Below, in pieces: positions 14,552-25,298 of a stretch of 37,066 nt of DNA. The number at the start of each line of letters is the position of its first letter. The stretch's first letter is position 1. Source of the DNA: Acidobacteriota bacterium (GTDB lineage: Bacteria; Acidobacteriota; Polarisedimenticolia; Gp22-AA2); contig JAGYID010000019.1 of assembly GCA_018606725.1 (NCBI GenBank), positions 1 to 37,066 of the forward strand. The letters run 5' to 3'. Made by a program: the position numbers and the translations under genes. The notes beneath the pieces are model-generated. The model had not been told where the DNA came from and did not search any database. It saw only the letters and a list, made by a program, of their open reading frames with translations.

Positions 14552-15915
14552 CGGTGCGCCGCGCGGTGCTCGCGTACTCTGGAGGGCTCGACACGTCGAT
14601 CATCATCCCGTGGCTGAAGGAGAACCATGGCTGCGAAGTGATCGCCATGGTCGCCGACGTCGGCCAAGGCGACGAGTTGGACGGCCTCGAGGCGCGCGCC
14701 CGCGCCGCCGGCGCCGACGCCTTCATCCGCCGCGACCTGCGCGCCGCCTTCGTCGAGGAACAGCTCTGGCCGGCGCTGCGCGCCGGGGCGGCGTACGAGA
14801 ACGGCTACCTGCTGGGGACGTCGCTCGCCCGGCCGGTGATCGCCCGCGAGCAGGTGCGCGTCGCGCTGCTGCACGGCGCCGATGCGCTGGCGCACGGCTG
14901 CACCGGCAAGGGGAACGACCAGGTCCGCTTCGAGCTGGTCTACCAGGCGCTCGCCCCCGGGTTGACCATCATCGCCCCCTGGCGGGAGTGGAGCATCAAG
15001 TCGCGCGAGGAGGCGATCGACTACGCCGCGGCGCGCGGCGTGCCGGTGCCGGTGACCCGGACGTCGCTCTACAGCCGCGACCGGAATCTCTGGCACATGA
15101 GCCACGAGGGCGGGCCGCTCGAGGATCCGGCCTGCGAGCCGGCGGCGGACATGTTCGCCCTGACGCGCGATCCGCTGCACGCCCCCGAGACGGGCGCCAC
15201 GGTGACGATCGCCTTCGAGCGCGGCACCCCGAGGGCGCTTGACGGCGAGTCCCTCGACGGCGTGTCGCTGATCGGGCGCCTCAACGCGATCGCCGGCGCG
15301 CAGGGCGTCGGCCGGCTCGACATGGTCGAGAACCGGCTGGTCGGCATCAAGTCGCGCGGCGTGTACGAGACACCCGCCGGCACGGTTCTCGCCGCCGCCC
15401 ATCGCGAGCTGGAGTCGCTCTGTCTCGATCGCGCGACCGCGCACTACAAGCAGCTGGTGGCGGCGCGCTATGCCGAGCTGGCGTACGACGGTCTGTGGTA
15501 CACGCCGCTGCGGCGCGCCCTCGACGCGTTCGTCGAATCCACCCAGGAGCGCGTCACCGGCGAGGTCGTCCTGAGGTTGCGGCGCGGCCTGGTCACCGTG
15601 TGCGGCCGGCGGGCGCCGCACTCGTTGTACGACGCCCGGCTCGGCTCGTTCGTCATGGGCGACGGCTTCGAGCCCAAGGACGCGGCGGGATTCATCCGCC
15701 TGTTCGGGCTGTCGACGCGCGGCAGCGGCGCCGCCGCCATCCAGGGCGCCGACGCGGCCGCGCCGCTCGAATTCTCCCCGGCGCGCGCAGCGTCCCCGCA
15801 CGGCGCGCGGCCGCGCGAGGCATCCTCGGGCGGCGCGCTGCCGCGCGAGGCGTCTTCAGGCGGCGCGCTGCCGCGCGCCTTGGCCCAGCCCGGCGGGCCG
15901 GAGGTGTCGCGATGA
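14548..15915 (+). CDS. argG: Argininosuccinate synthase with repeat-bearing C-terminal extension
   Basis: 455 residues. Joins citrulline and aspartate using ATP. The N-type pyrophosphatase P-loop AYSGGLDTS is at 9-17; other family motifs are [14 protein letters not shown] (~117), [25 protein letters not shown] (~180-195) and [12 protein letters not shown]. The conserved domain ends near residue 396 ([12 protein letters not shown]). Roughly 59 extra residues follow, rich in Ala, Gly, Ser and Pro, and contain two exact copies of the 10-residue unit [10 protein letters not shown]. This extension is unlike the family and probably disordered. Overlaps argB upstream and argH downstream by 4 nt each. 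Confidence 0.95.
   Translation: MTVRRAVLAYSGGLDTSIIIPWLKENHGCEVIAMVADVGQGDELDGLEARARAAGADAFIRRDLRAAFVEEQLWPALRAGAAYENGYLLGTSLARPVIAREQVRVALLHGADALAHGCTGKGNDQVRFELVYQALAPGLTIIAPWREWSIKSREEAIDYAAARGVPVPVTRTSLYSRDRNLWHMSHEGGPLEDPACEPAADMFALTRDPLHAPETGATVTIAFERGTPRALDGESLDGVSLIGRLNAIAGAQGVGRLDMVENRLVGIKSRGVYETPAGTVLAAAHRELESLCLDRATAHYKQLVAARYAELAYDGLWYTPLRRALDAFVESTQERVTGEVVLRLRRGLVTVCGRRAPHSLYDARLGSFVMGDGFEPKDAAGFIRLFGLSTRGSGAAAIQGADAAAPLEFSPARAASPHGARPREASSGGALPREASSGGALPRALAQPGGPEVSR
15811..15870 (+). repeat. Two 30-bp tandem repeats in the argG 3' end
   Basis: Units 15811-15840 and 15841-15870 differ at three bases, all in third codon positions and all synonymous, so both encode [11 protein letters not shown] partial third unit follows (CCGCGCGCC at 15871), and a related GGCGCGCGG precedes them. 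Being in frame and a multiple of three, the copy number can vary without breaking argG or its overlap with argH. Confidence 0.85.
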
Positions 15916-17351
15916 GCGCCGAACGGCTGTGGGGTGGCGGGTTCGAGCAGCCGCTCGACCCGATCATCGACCGCTTCTGCGAATCGTTCTCGTTCGACCG
16001 CCGGCTGCTGCTCGCCGATGTCGCGAGTAATCGAGCCTGGGTGGAGGCGCTGCGCGACGCCGGTGCGTTGACCGGGGACGACGCGGCGCGTCTCGACGCG
16101 GCGCTCGCCGGCATCGCCGCGGCGGAGATCACCATTGGCGGCGCGGCTCCTCCGGGTCGCGCGCCCGCCGCGGCCGCCGGCGGCGGGCCCGAGGACGTGC
16201 ACACCTTCGTCGAGCGCGAAGTCGAGCGCCGCGTCGGCGCGGACCTGGCCGGCCGGCTGCGCACCGGTCGGTCGCGCAATGACCTCGTCGCCACCGACCT
16301 GCGCCTGTACTGCCGCGAAGAAGGCGCGGGTGCGCGCCGCGATCTGGCCGCCTGCGTCGCCGGCCTCGCCCACCTGGCGGGGCGGGCCGGCGGGCTGATC
16401 GTGCCCGGGTACACACATCTTCGCCGCGCCCAGCCGATCCTCCTCGCCCACCAGCTCCTGGCGCACGCCGCCCGGCTGATGCGCGACGACGAGCGGATCG
16501 CCGAGGCGCTGAGTCGCATGGACGTCTGCCCGCTCGGCAGCGGCGCGCTCGCCGGCACGACCGTGCCGGTCGATCGGCTGCAGCTGGCGCGGCGGCTCGG
16601 ATTCGCCAGCGCGTCGGCCAACAGCCTCGACGCGGTCTCCGACCGCGATTTCGTCGCCGACCTGCTGTACGGGTCGGCGCTCATCATGATCCACCTGTCG
16701 CAAATCGCCGAGGACCTGATCCTGGCGACCGCCGCCGAGTTCGGCTGGCTGACGCTCCCGGACGCGGTCGCCACCGGCTCGAGCCTGATGCCGCAGAAGA
16801 AGAATCCCGATGTGCTCGAGCTGCTGCGCGGCAAGGCGGGCCGCGTCGCCGGCCGGCTGGCCGGCTTCCTGACCACGCTCAAGGGCCTGCCGGCGGCCTA
16901 CAACCGCGACTTGCAGGAAGACAAGGAGGCGCTGTTCGACGGGCTCGACACGGCGCGCGGTTCACTGCAGGCGCTGGCGGTCGTGCTGCGCCATCTGCAG
17001 CCGCTGCCGGAGCGGGGGCTGGCGGATGACGCCGGCGACATGCTCGCGACCGACCTGGCCGACTACCTGGCGGGCCGCGGCCTGCCGTTCGCCGAGGCGC
17101 ACACCTGCGCCGGCCGGGCCGTCGCCCTGGCGCGGGAGACCGGGACCCCGCTGGCGAGCCTCCCCCTGGAGACGCTGCGGACGATCAGCCCCCTGGTCGG
17201 CGCCGACGTCTTCGACCGGCTCGACGGACCGGCCTCGGTGGCCCGCCGCGCCTGCGCCGGTGGCACCGCTCCGCAGCGCGTCGCCGAGGAACTGGCCCGG
17301 GTCAGGGCCTGGGCCGACGCGGCGGCCGGCGATGGGAAGGGACACCCGTGA
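15912..17351 (+). CDS. argH: Argininosuccinate lyase
   Basis: 479 residues. Cleaves argininosuccinate to arginine and fumarate; fumarase/aspartase superfamily homotetramer. Start [21 protein letters not shown] is typical. Motifs: EDVHTFVE (~94-101), TGRSRND (118-124), [10 protein letters not shown] (166-175; the family usually has Gln where the first Arg stands), and the signature [11 protein letters not shown] (289-299) with the catalytic serine loop. Residues ~77-92 ([16 protein letters not shown]) form an Ala/Gly/Pro insertion just before the conserved EDVH segment, not seen in typical ArgH. Overlaps argG (ATGA) and the following acetyltransferase (GTGA). Confidence 0.95.
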   Translation: MSAERLWGGGFEQPLDPIIDRFCESFSFDRRLLLADVASNRAWVEALRDAGALTGDDAARLDAALAGIAAAEITIGGAAPPGRAPAAAAGGGPEDVHTFVEREVERRVGADLAGRLRTGRSRNDLVATDLRLYCREEGAGARRDLAACVAGLAHLAGRAGGLIVPGYTHLRRAQPILLAHQLLAHAARLMRDDERIAEALSRMDVCPLGSGALAGTTVPVDRLQLARRLGFASASANSLDAVSDRDFVADLLYGSALIMIHLSQIAEDLILATAAEFGWLTLPDAVATGSSLMPQKKNPDVLELLRGKAGRVAGRLAGFLTTLKGLPAAYNRDLQEDKEALFDGLDTARGSLQALAVVLRHLQPLPERGLADDAGDMLATDLADYLAGRGLPFAEAHTCAGRAVALARETGTPLASLPLETLRTISPLVGADVFDRLDGPASVARRACAGGTAPQRVAEELARVRAWADAAAGDGKGHP

Positions 17352-17839
17352 TGCCATCGGCCCCCCTTCCCGGCATCCGGCTCCGCCCCGCCTCCGAGGG
17401 CGATCTGCCGCTCATCGAGGACCGGATCCGCTTCTGGGCGCAGCGCAACATCCTGCTGCCGCTCGACGGCCCGGCGCTGCGCACGATGCTGCCCGACTTC
17501 AGAGTGCTGGCGCTGGCCGATGACGCCCGCTGCCTGGTCGCCTTCGGCGCGCTGCGACGCTACTCGCCGCACCTCGCCGAGATCCGTTCGCTGGTCGTCA
17601 GCGACGGCCACCAGCGGCGCGGCCACGCCCGGAGACTGGTGACGCATCTTCTGGAGGAGGCGCGGCAGGAGGGTCTGCGGCGCGTCTTCGTGCTGACGCG
17701 TACTCCCGACCTGTTCGAGCGGCTCGGCTTCAGCCGCGTCGCGCGGCAGAGCCTGCCGGAGAAGGTGTTCGTGGACTGCTCGACCTGCTCGCGGAGGGAG
17801 TCGTGCGACGAGATCGCGCTCGTCTGGGACCTGGCGTGA
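17348..17839 (+). CDS. argA: Short-form N-acetylglutamate synthase (GNAT, ArgA-like)
   Basis: 163 residues from a GTG overlapping the argH stop (an ATG follows immediately at 17351). A single GNAT domain: IRLRPASEGDLPLIEDRI at the start and the acetyl-CoA loop VSDGHQRRGHARRLVTHLLEEA (~83-105). The C-terminus LFERLGFSRVARQSLPEKVFVDCSTCSRRESCDEIAL is characteristic of the short NAGS type that also occurs fused to ArgH in some bacteria. The Cys-x2-Cys-x5-Cys cluster near the end is a family trait. It lacks the amino-acid-kinase domain of classical ArgA. Role: acetyl-CoA plus glutamate to N-acetylglutamate, the entry step. Position between argH and argJ supports this over a generic GNAT. Confidence 0.85.
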   Translation: MMPSAPLPGIRLRPASEGDLPLIEDRIRFWAQRNILLPLDGPALRTMLPDFRVLALADDARCLVAFGALRRYSPHLAEIRSLVVSDGHQRRGHARRLVTHLLEEARQEGLRRVFVLTRTPDLFERLGFSRVARQSLPEKVFVDCSTCSRRESCDEIALVWDLA

Positions 17840-19134
17840 GCGGCGTGCGCAAGGGGGTCCCGACAGAGACGCCGGACCGGCTCCTGGGCCGGCCGCGCCT
17901 GCCGGCGGGATTCCGGCTGGCCGGCGCCGCCTGCGGCATCAAGCGCGCCAGCGGGGGGGCCGGCGCGGCGGGCACGGGGGGCGGTCGAGCCGGCGCCGAT
18001 CCGCGGCTCGACCTGGCGCTGATCGTCTGCGACCGGCGCGCCGCCACGGCCGGCGTATTCACCACCAATCGCTTCGCGGCCGCGCCGATCGACGTGTGCC
18101 GCGATCACCTGGCGCGCTCGATCGGCGGCACCCGGGCGGTGGTGATCAACTCCGGCTGCGCCAATGCCGCCACCGGCGACGAGGGAGTCCGGCGCGCCCG
18201 CGCGGTCGCCATCGCCACCGCCCGTCTGCTCGGCTGCCATCCGACCGATGTCCTGGTCTCCTCGACCGGGGTCATCGGCCGGCCGCTGCCTCACCGACGG
18301 ATCGTCGCGTCGCTCCCGACGGCGTTGCGCGCCCTCGGGAGCGACGCCGCCGCCCTCAAGGCCGCGGCACGCGCCATCATGACGACCGACACGCGGCCGA
18401 AGATCCGCTCCGCCGAGGTGGCGCTCGGGGGCCGCACCGTGACCGTGACCGGCTTTGCCAAGGGTTCGGGGATGATCCACCCGCGCATGGCGACCATGCT
18501 CGCCTACGTTCTGACCGACGCCGCCGTGCATCCTTATTTATTGCGGCGCCTGCTGCGCGAGGCGGTGCGGGACTCGTTCAATGCCATCAGCGTCGACGGC
18601 GACCAGTCGACCAACGACACCGTCCTGTTGATGGCCAGCGGCGCCGCCGGCGGGCGGGCGATGCTGCAGATCGGCCGCCGCGAGCAGCCATTCGTCGAGG
18701 CGTTACGGGCCGTCTGCCGCGCCCTGGCGCTCGACATCGTCCACGACGGCGAAGGGGCGCGCCGGGTCCTCGAGATCGAGGTCTCCGGCGCCCGCAGCCG
18801 CGACGCCGCCGACCGCGTCGCCCGCTCCATCGCCAATTCCCCCCTGGTCAAAACCGCCCTCGCCGGCGGCGATCCCAACTGGGGCCGCATCCTGTCGGCC
18901 GCCGGCGCCGCCGGCGTGGCGTTCACCCCGCGGGACGTGTCGCTGGCCATCGGCGGCTGCGCCGTCGTCCGCCATGGCCGTTCGGCCGTCAACGGCGCCG
19001 ACCTCCGCCCCCTGTTCGCGACCCCGCGCGTCGCCGTCCGCCTGTCGCTGGGCCGCGGTCCGGGGCGCGCCGTCCTGTGGACGTGCGATCTGACCCGTCG
19101 CTACATCGGCATCAACGCCAGCTACACAACCTGA
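17836..19134 (+). CDS. argJ: Glutamate N-acetyltransferase / ornithine acetyltransferase
   Basis: 432 residues from a GTG that overlaps the previous stop (GTGA). An in-frame extension upstream exists but lies inside argA. ArgJ moves the acetyl group from N-acetylornithine to glutamate, and bifunctional forms also use acetyl-CoA. The precursor self-cleaves before a threonine: here T220 in GSGMIHPRMATMLAYVLTDA. STGVIG (143-148), NSGCANAATG (105-114) and NSPLVKTALAGGDPNWGRI are further signatures, and the C-terminus NASYTT is typical. Residues ~37-54 (RASGGAGAAGTGGGRAGA) are a Gly/Ala insertion beside the N-terminal IK motif. Last gene of the arg operon. Having ArgA beside it means ArgJ need not be bifunctional. 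Confidence 0.95.
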   Translation: MSGVRKGVPTETPDRLLGRPRLPAGFRLAGAACGIKRASGGAGAAGTGGGRAGADPRLDLALIVCDRRAATAGVFTTNRFAAAPIDVCRDHLARSIGGTRAVVINSGCANAATGDEGVRRARAVAIATARLLGCHPTDVLVSSTGVIGRPLPHRRIVASLPTALRALGSDAAALKAAARAIMTTDTRPKIRSAEVALGGRTVTVTGFAKGSGMIHPRMATMLAYVLTDAAVHPYLLRRLLREAVRDSFNAISVDGDQSTNDTVLLMASGAAGGRAMLQIGRREQPFVEALRAVCRALALDIVHDGEGARRVLEIEVSGARSRDAADRVARSIANSPLVKTALAGGDPNWGRILSAAGAAGVAFTPRDVSLAIGGCAVVRHGRSAVNGADLRPLFATPRVAVRLSLGRGPGRAVLWTCDLTRRYIGINASYTT

Positions 19135-19296
19135 ACGGGCCGCGGTGCCTCGGGGTCCCCCGGGACAACCGGCACGCGAGGAAACTCCTGCTGCGGCCGG
19201 CGTCGTTCGGGGTTATATTCCGGGCAATCGAGAGCGAAGCCGATGGTCTCTCACGGGCGGGAGCCCGGACCGGAGTGCAACCAGGAGGATGACGCG

Positions 19297-19569
19297 ATGC
19301 CAAGATACGTGATCGAGCGGGATATCCCGGGGGCAGGGAAGCTGAGCGCGAAGGAGCTGCAGGCGATCTCGCAGAAGTCATGCGGCGTGCTCAAGGAGAT
19401 GGGCACCCAGATCCAGTGGGTCCACAGCTACGTCACGGACGACAAGGTCTACTGCGTCTACGTGGCGCCGAACGAAGAGACGGTCCGGAAGCACGCGCAG
19501 CAGGGAGGCTTCCCGGCCAATCGCATCGCGCGGATCCGGGCGATCATCGACCCGACGACCGCAGAGTGA
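19297..19569 (+). CDS. DUF4242 family protein
   Basis: 90 residues from an ATG with a strong AGGAGG site (19282-19288 region). The in-frame extension from 19243 is not conserved. The sequence (MPRYVIERDIPGAGKLSAKE, SKSYVTDD-like WVHSYVTDDKVYCVYVAP, GGFPANRIARIRAIIDPTTAE) matches the DUF4242 family of small ferredoxin-fold proteins. A Streptomyces member, SCO4226, binds nickel; whether this one does is not known. A TATATT box at 19214-19219 lies about 75 nt upstream without a convincing -35. It is 162 nt after argJ, so probably a separate transcript. Confidence 0.85.
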   Translation: MPRYVIERDIPGAGKLSAKELQAISQKSCGVLKEMGTQIQWVHSYVTDDKVYCVYVAPNEETVRKHAQQGGFPANRIARIRAIIDPTTAE

Positions 19570-19579
19570 GCGGCAGGGC

Positions 19580-20002
19580 GTGACATCAGGGTCGCTCTTC
19601 GACGCGGACGTTCCGGACCCGGGCCTGAAGACTGCCAGGCCGATGCTGTCGCGGCCGCAACTCCTCGGCATGCGGGTGCTGGTGGCGCTGTACGTGCTCA
19701 CGGTGGCGATCCTGTTCGCGACCAACATCCGGCCGGTGGGCAACGCTGTCTTCCGGATCAGCTCGATGCACGCGTGGGCCCGGCTGACCCTCGGCATCCT
19801 GGTCTCGGCGATGATCCTGACGTTCTTCCTGCTGCTGGCGCTGTGCCTGCATCACTTCGCACGCGGGCACCTGGGGCCGAAGCCGGCGGCCTGGTGGTTC
19901 TGGGTGATCGTGCTCACCAACTTCATCGGTATCGTCGTCTACTACCTCGGGGTCATCGAGCCGGAGCTGCGGGCGTTCCATGCCGCCGAACGCCATGTCT
20001 GA
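19580..20002 (+). CDS. Small integral membrane protein, hypothetical
   Basis: 140 residues from a GTG preceded by GGCAGGG; an internal ATG at 19643 (MLSRPQLLGMRV) is a possible alternative. Three hydrophobic segments are seen: ~31-48 (MRVLVALYVLTVAILFAT), ~72-93 (LTLGILVSAMILTFFLLLALCLHHF) and ~103-125 (AAWWFWVIVLTNFIGIVVYYLGVI). No catalytic motif. It begins 10 nt after the DUF4242 stop, so the two are probably co-transcribed. Function unknown. Confidence 0.65.
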   Translation: MTSGSLFDADVPDPGLKTARPMLSRPQLLGMRVLVALYVLTVAILFATNIRPVGNAVFRISSMHAWARLTLGILVSAMILTFFLLLALCLHHFARGHLGPKPAAWWFWVIVLTNFIGIVVYYLGVIEPELRAFHAAERHV

Positions 20003-20077
20003 CGTTCGCGCCCCGGCCGCTCCCCTGCCGCGGAATCGGCTTGCTTTTTCGCCCACTGGCTCCGAAGTTACCCGACG

Positions 20078-20611
20078 ATGAAGACCAAGGTCATCCTGAC
20101 AATCGCCGCTCTCGGGCTCGCCGGCTACGTCGTGGCCCAGCAGACGCACGGCGGCCTGAGGCGATACGAGCGAATCACCGAGGTGACCGGCTCGGAGATT
20201 TACCGGTACGGACAGACCGATCGCAACGCCTCCTACCTCGACCAGCGGGAGTATCTGCTGGTGTTCTTCTCCGCGAGCTGGTGCCCGCATTGCCGCGATT
20301 TCACGCCATACCTCCGGGACTTTTACACAAAGCACCAGGACAGAAGCTTCGAGGTCCTGCTGGTCCCGCGGGACCGGCGCGAGGAAGAGATGCAGGGCTA
20401 CTATCGAGGGTTCTCCATGCCGTGGCCTGCCGTCCCGTTCGATCGCGGCGACGTGATCGACAGGCTGGGCGGCTGGTATGCCGGGCCGGGCGGCATTCCG
20501 AACCTGGTCCTGGTGGACCGTCAGGGCCGGGTTCTCTCCTCCAGCTACAGTTTCGGTCAGTATCGCGGCCCCTACGCCGTGCTCGCCGACCTCGAGGCGC
20601 GCTGGCGCTGA
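20078..20611 (+). CDS. Membrane-anchored thioredoxin-fold protein (nucleoredoxin/tryparedoxin-like)
   Basis: 177 residues. An N-terminal hydrophobic segment ([18 protein letters not shown], 4-21) is a signal anchor or signal peptide. The thioredoxin fold carries the redox motif W68-C69-P70-H71-C72 in [17 protein letters not shown] and the cis-proline P141 in [10 protein letters not shown]. The helix insertion [26 protein letters not shown] is typical of the nucleoredoxin/tryparedoxin branch. CPHC is the motif of the oxidase DsbA, but direction of electron flow cannot be read from that alone. It probably acts in the periplasm. The start has no strong ribosome site. Confidence 0.82.
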   Translation: MKTKVILTIAALGLAGYVVAQQTHGGLRRYERITEVTGSEIYRYGQTDRNASYLDQREYLLVFFSASWCPHCRDFTPYLRDFYTKHQDRSFEVLLVPRDRREEEMQGYYRGFSMPWPAVPFDRGDVIDRLGGWYAGPGGIPNLVLVDRQGRVLSSSYSFGQYRGPYAVLADLEARWR

Positions 20612-20630
20612 CCCGCCGGACGCGCCCCCC

Positions 20631-20804
20631 GACCGGGCGATCGTGAACAACGATCTGCCTCTGAGCATCGGCGGCGGCATCGGCCAGTCGCGCACCTGCA
20701 TGCTCCTCCTGAAGAAAGCCCATCACGGCGAGGTCAGCGTCACGGTCTGGCCGAAGATCCTCAAAGAGATCTGCCGTCGGAAGAACATCCAGGTCCTGGA
20801 GTAA
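20631..20804 (+). pseudogene. asnA: C-terminal remnant of asparagine synthetase A (asnA)
   Basis: The frame ending at the TAA at 20802-20804 reads [20 protein letters not shown], then [18 protein letters not shown] and [16 protein letters not shown]. This is the C-terminal motif block of AsnA, the ammonia-dependent aspartate ligase, including the GGGIGQSR motif of the class II-synthetase-like active site. The intact enzyme is about 330-350 residues; only about the last 57 are left. Sequence upstream in this frame (before ~20631) overlaps the thioredoxin-fold gene and is unrelated to AsnA. A GTG at 20643 could start a 53-residue peptide, but without a ribosome site. Best read as a gene fragment left by deletion or partial transfer. 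Confidence 0.75.
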
Positions 20805-21058
20805 GAGCCGCTCCGGTCCGTCGGCCTCATGGCGTTCCTCGCCGGGGCCGCGGCGATTACGCGTCCGCGCCCGACCGCCGAAGAAATTGCCGGCGGGCGC
20901 CGGCCCGCCTCTTCCACCCGGGAGCCGGCGCGCACCGGATCGGGCCGCCGGCGCGCCCGCGCGTCACGCAATCGTTGCGGCACAGGGATTGCAGTCCCAC
21001 TTGAGTGCCGGGGGTGAGCGCTGCAGGAGGCGCGCGGAGGGAGAGGAGGCGTCACGTC
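20805..21058 (+). other. Intergenic region before maeB with a GC hairpin
   Basis: 254 nt without a supported gene. It contains a perfect 7-bp hairpin, GGCGGGC (20892-20898) with GCCCGCC (20903-20909), lacking a T-tract. A 62-codon frame from 20829 is Arg-rich and reads like random GC-rich sequence. The last 30 nt hold the purine-rich ribosome site of maeB. No clear promoter was found. Confidence 0.5.
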
Positions 21059-23416
<2,358 letters not shown>

Positions 23417-23512
23417 GAGCCTGTCCGAGTATTCGGCCGAGCCGCCGCCGCGGGCGGCCTCAGGGCGACGCGGTTCGCTGTATGATCCCCGCCCGTTGCC
23501 TTGGAGCCCTCG

Positions 23513-25288
23513 ATGACCCGATCGTCAGCATCCTGTCTCCGAGCCGGCGCGACCGCCGGGGCGCTCGTCGCCGCCGTCGCCGTCACCGCGGTCCTGGGCG
23601 CGTGCCGCAAGGCGCCGCAACCCTCCGTCAACCCGCTTCCGTTCAAGGCGGTGGAGGTGCTGTACCAGGAGACGCGCACGCTGAAGGACCAAATCGACGT
23701 CACCCGCGACCGCGGCGCCTCGTCGACGCCCGCCGGCGTCACGCTGGCGGACCTCATCGGGCGGTTCAACACCTCGCGGGCGGGGGTCCTGCGCGGGCTG
23801 GCGACCGGCTCCTTCCCGGACTTGACGGAGGAGGACCGGCGCGCCGTCGAGGTGATGAAACGGGCGCTCGAGAAGGACCTGATCGAGGAGAAAGTCGAGA
23901 AGGTCGCGCCGGCGGAGGGCGGGAGCATCGAGACGGCCCCCGGTGGAGAGAACGGCGGAACGGCCGCCGACCTCGACTGCGACGGCGACCCGGAGGCGGT
24001 GGCGAAAGGACCGGATGGGTACGAGGCGCTGACGAAGCGAATCTACGCCTGCTTCGGGGCCGCCGCCCGCTCGCTGTCGTTCGAGGGCAGGACGATGGAT
24101 CGGCTGACCGTCTTCGGGCTGCTGCCGCTGACCGACGAGCCGGCCCGGCGCCGCGCACTGTTCATGGCCATGGCGCCGATCTGGACGGCGGTCAATGGCG
24201 ACAATTCGCCGCGCAGCCCCTATCGCACCCTGGTGCGCCTGAACGCGGCGCGCCTGAAAGACAAGGGCGAAACGCTCGGGGAATCGGTGCGGCAGATCGG
24301 CGTCGAGCCGGCGGTGATGGAGGAGTGGCTGACCTCCGTCCTCGAAGCGTGGCGCGACAGCAGGCCCGACGCGCCGATCGAGCCGTGGGACTTCGCCTAC
24401 GCCGCCGGCCGGGCCAGCCGGGCGCTCCGCCGGGCGATCCCGCTCGAATCGTTGCGACCGATCAACGACCGCTACTATCGCGATCTGGGGGCCGACCCGG
24501 TGGCGCTCAGGGTGCAGTACGACCTGGAGCCCCGGGCGGGCAAGGACCCGGTGGCGTTCACCACCTTCGGCCGCCGGCCGCGCCTAGATGACATCCAGGT
24601 GAGGCTCGGCGAGCCCTGGGTGTTCGCCTCCTACCAGATCGGCGGGCTCGACAACCTGCTGGAGCTGCTTCACGAGACCGGACACGCCATTCACATCGCC
24701 GCCATCCGCACCCGCCCCGCCTTCACCGACTGGCCGGACAGCGACATTTTCACGGAGGGAATCGCTGACATCGCCTCGCTGGAAATGTACGAGCCGGCCT
24801 GGCAGAAGAAATATCTGGGAGCCTCGGTGCCGCTCGCGGACGCGATCGCCGCCAAGTACTCCGGCATCGTCATGGACACCGCCTGGGCGCTGTTCGAAGT
24901 CCGGCTGAATCGCCAGCCGGAGCGCGACCCGAACGAGGTCTGGACCGAGATCACCAGCGAGTACTTCCGAATCAAGCCGCACCCCGAGCTGGCCTGGTGG
25001 GCCGTGCGCGGCCAGCTGATCGACGCCCCCGGGTACATGATGAACTACGCGGCCGGGGCGATCCTGGTCGCCGATCTGCGGGCGCAGGTGAAGAAGATGC
25101 GCGGCCGCGGCTACACCGAGGGCGACCCGGACTGGTACAACTGGGTGACCGGCAGCCTCTACCGCTACGGTCTCGAGAGGACCTCCAAGAACGTCATCGA
25201 GGGCCTCCTCGGCCGGCCGGTCGCACCGTACGCGCTCCTGGACGACATGGGGCGCGCGGTCCAGCCGTCGAAGCGGGCAGGCATCTAG
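23513..25288 (+). CDS. Lipoprotein zinc metallopeptidase, M3-like (HExxH)
   Basis: 591 residues. The ATG at 23513 has a GGAG 7 nt upstream. A lipoprotein signal ends at LGAC with C31 as the lipidated cysteine. Residues ~40-350 are helical. The zinc motif is HETGHAIH (H387, E388, H391), and a third ligand is probably E415 in DIFTEGIADIASLE, 24 residues after H391, as expected for a gluzincin of the M3/M2 kind. Downstream helices (APGYMMNYAAGAILVADLRAQ, ~504-525) match the C-terminal half of such oligopeptidases. A low-complexity Gly/Glu stretch with DLDCDGDP lies at ~134-160. Probably degrades peptides in the periplasm while anchored to a membrane. A TATGAT box at 23481-23486 may be its -10. 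Confidence 0.82.
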   Translation: MTRSSASCLRAGATAGALVAAVAVTAVLGACRKAPQPSVNPLPFKAVEVLYQETRTLKDQIDVTRDRGASSTPAGVTLADLIGRFNTSRAGVLRGLATGSFPDLTEEDRRAVEVMKRALEKDLIEEKVEKVAPAEGGSIETAPGGENGGTAADLDCDGDPEAVAKGPDGYEALTKRIYACFGAAARSLSFEGRTMDRLTVFGLLPLTDEPARRRALFMAMAPIWTAVNGDNSPRSPYRTLVRLNAARLKDKGETLGESVRQIGVEPAVMEEWLTSVLEAWRDSRPDAPIEPWDFAYAAGRASRALRRAIPLESLRPINDRYYRDLGADPVALRVQYDLEPRAGKDPVAFTTFGRRPRLDDIQVRLGEPWVFASYQIGGLDNLLELLHETGHAIHIAAIRTRPAFTDWPDSDIFTEGIADIASLEMYEPAWQKKYLGASVPLADAIAAKYSGIVMDTAWALFEVRLNRQPERDPNEVWTEITSEYFRIKPHPELAWWAVRGQLIDAPGYMMNYAAGAILVADLRAQVKKMRGRGYTEGDPDWYNWVTGSLYRYGLERTSKNVIEGLLGRPVAPYALLDDMGRAVQPSKRAGI

Positions 25289-25298
25289 GCGCGCGCCG

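Noticed and set aside
20829..21017. 62-residue plus-strand frame before maeB
   Set aside because: Arg/Ala-rich, no ribosome site, no motif, and it covers a GC hairpin; reads as non-coding.
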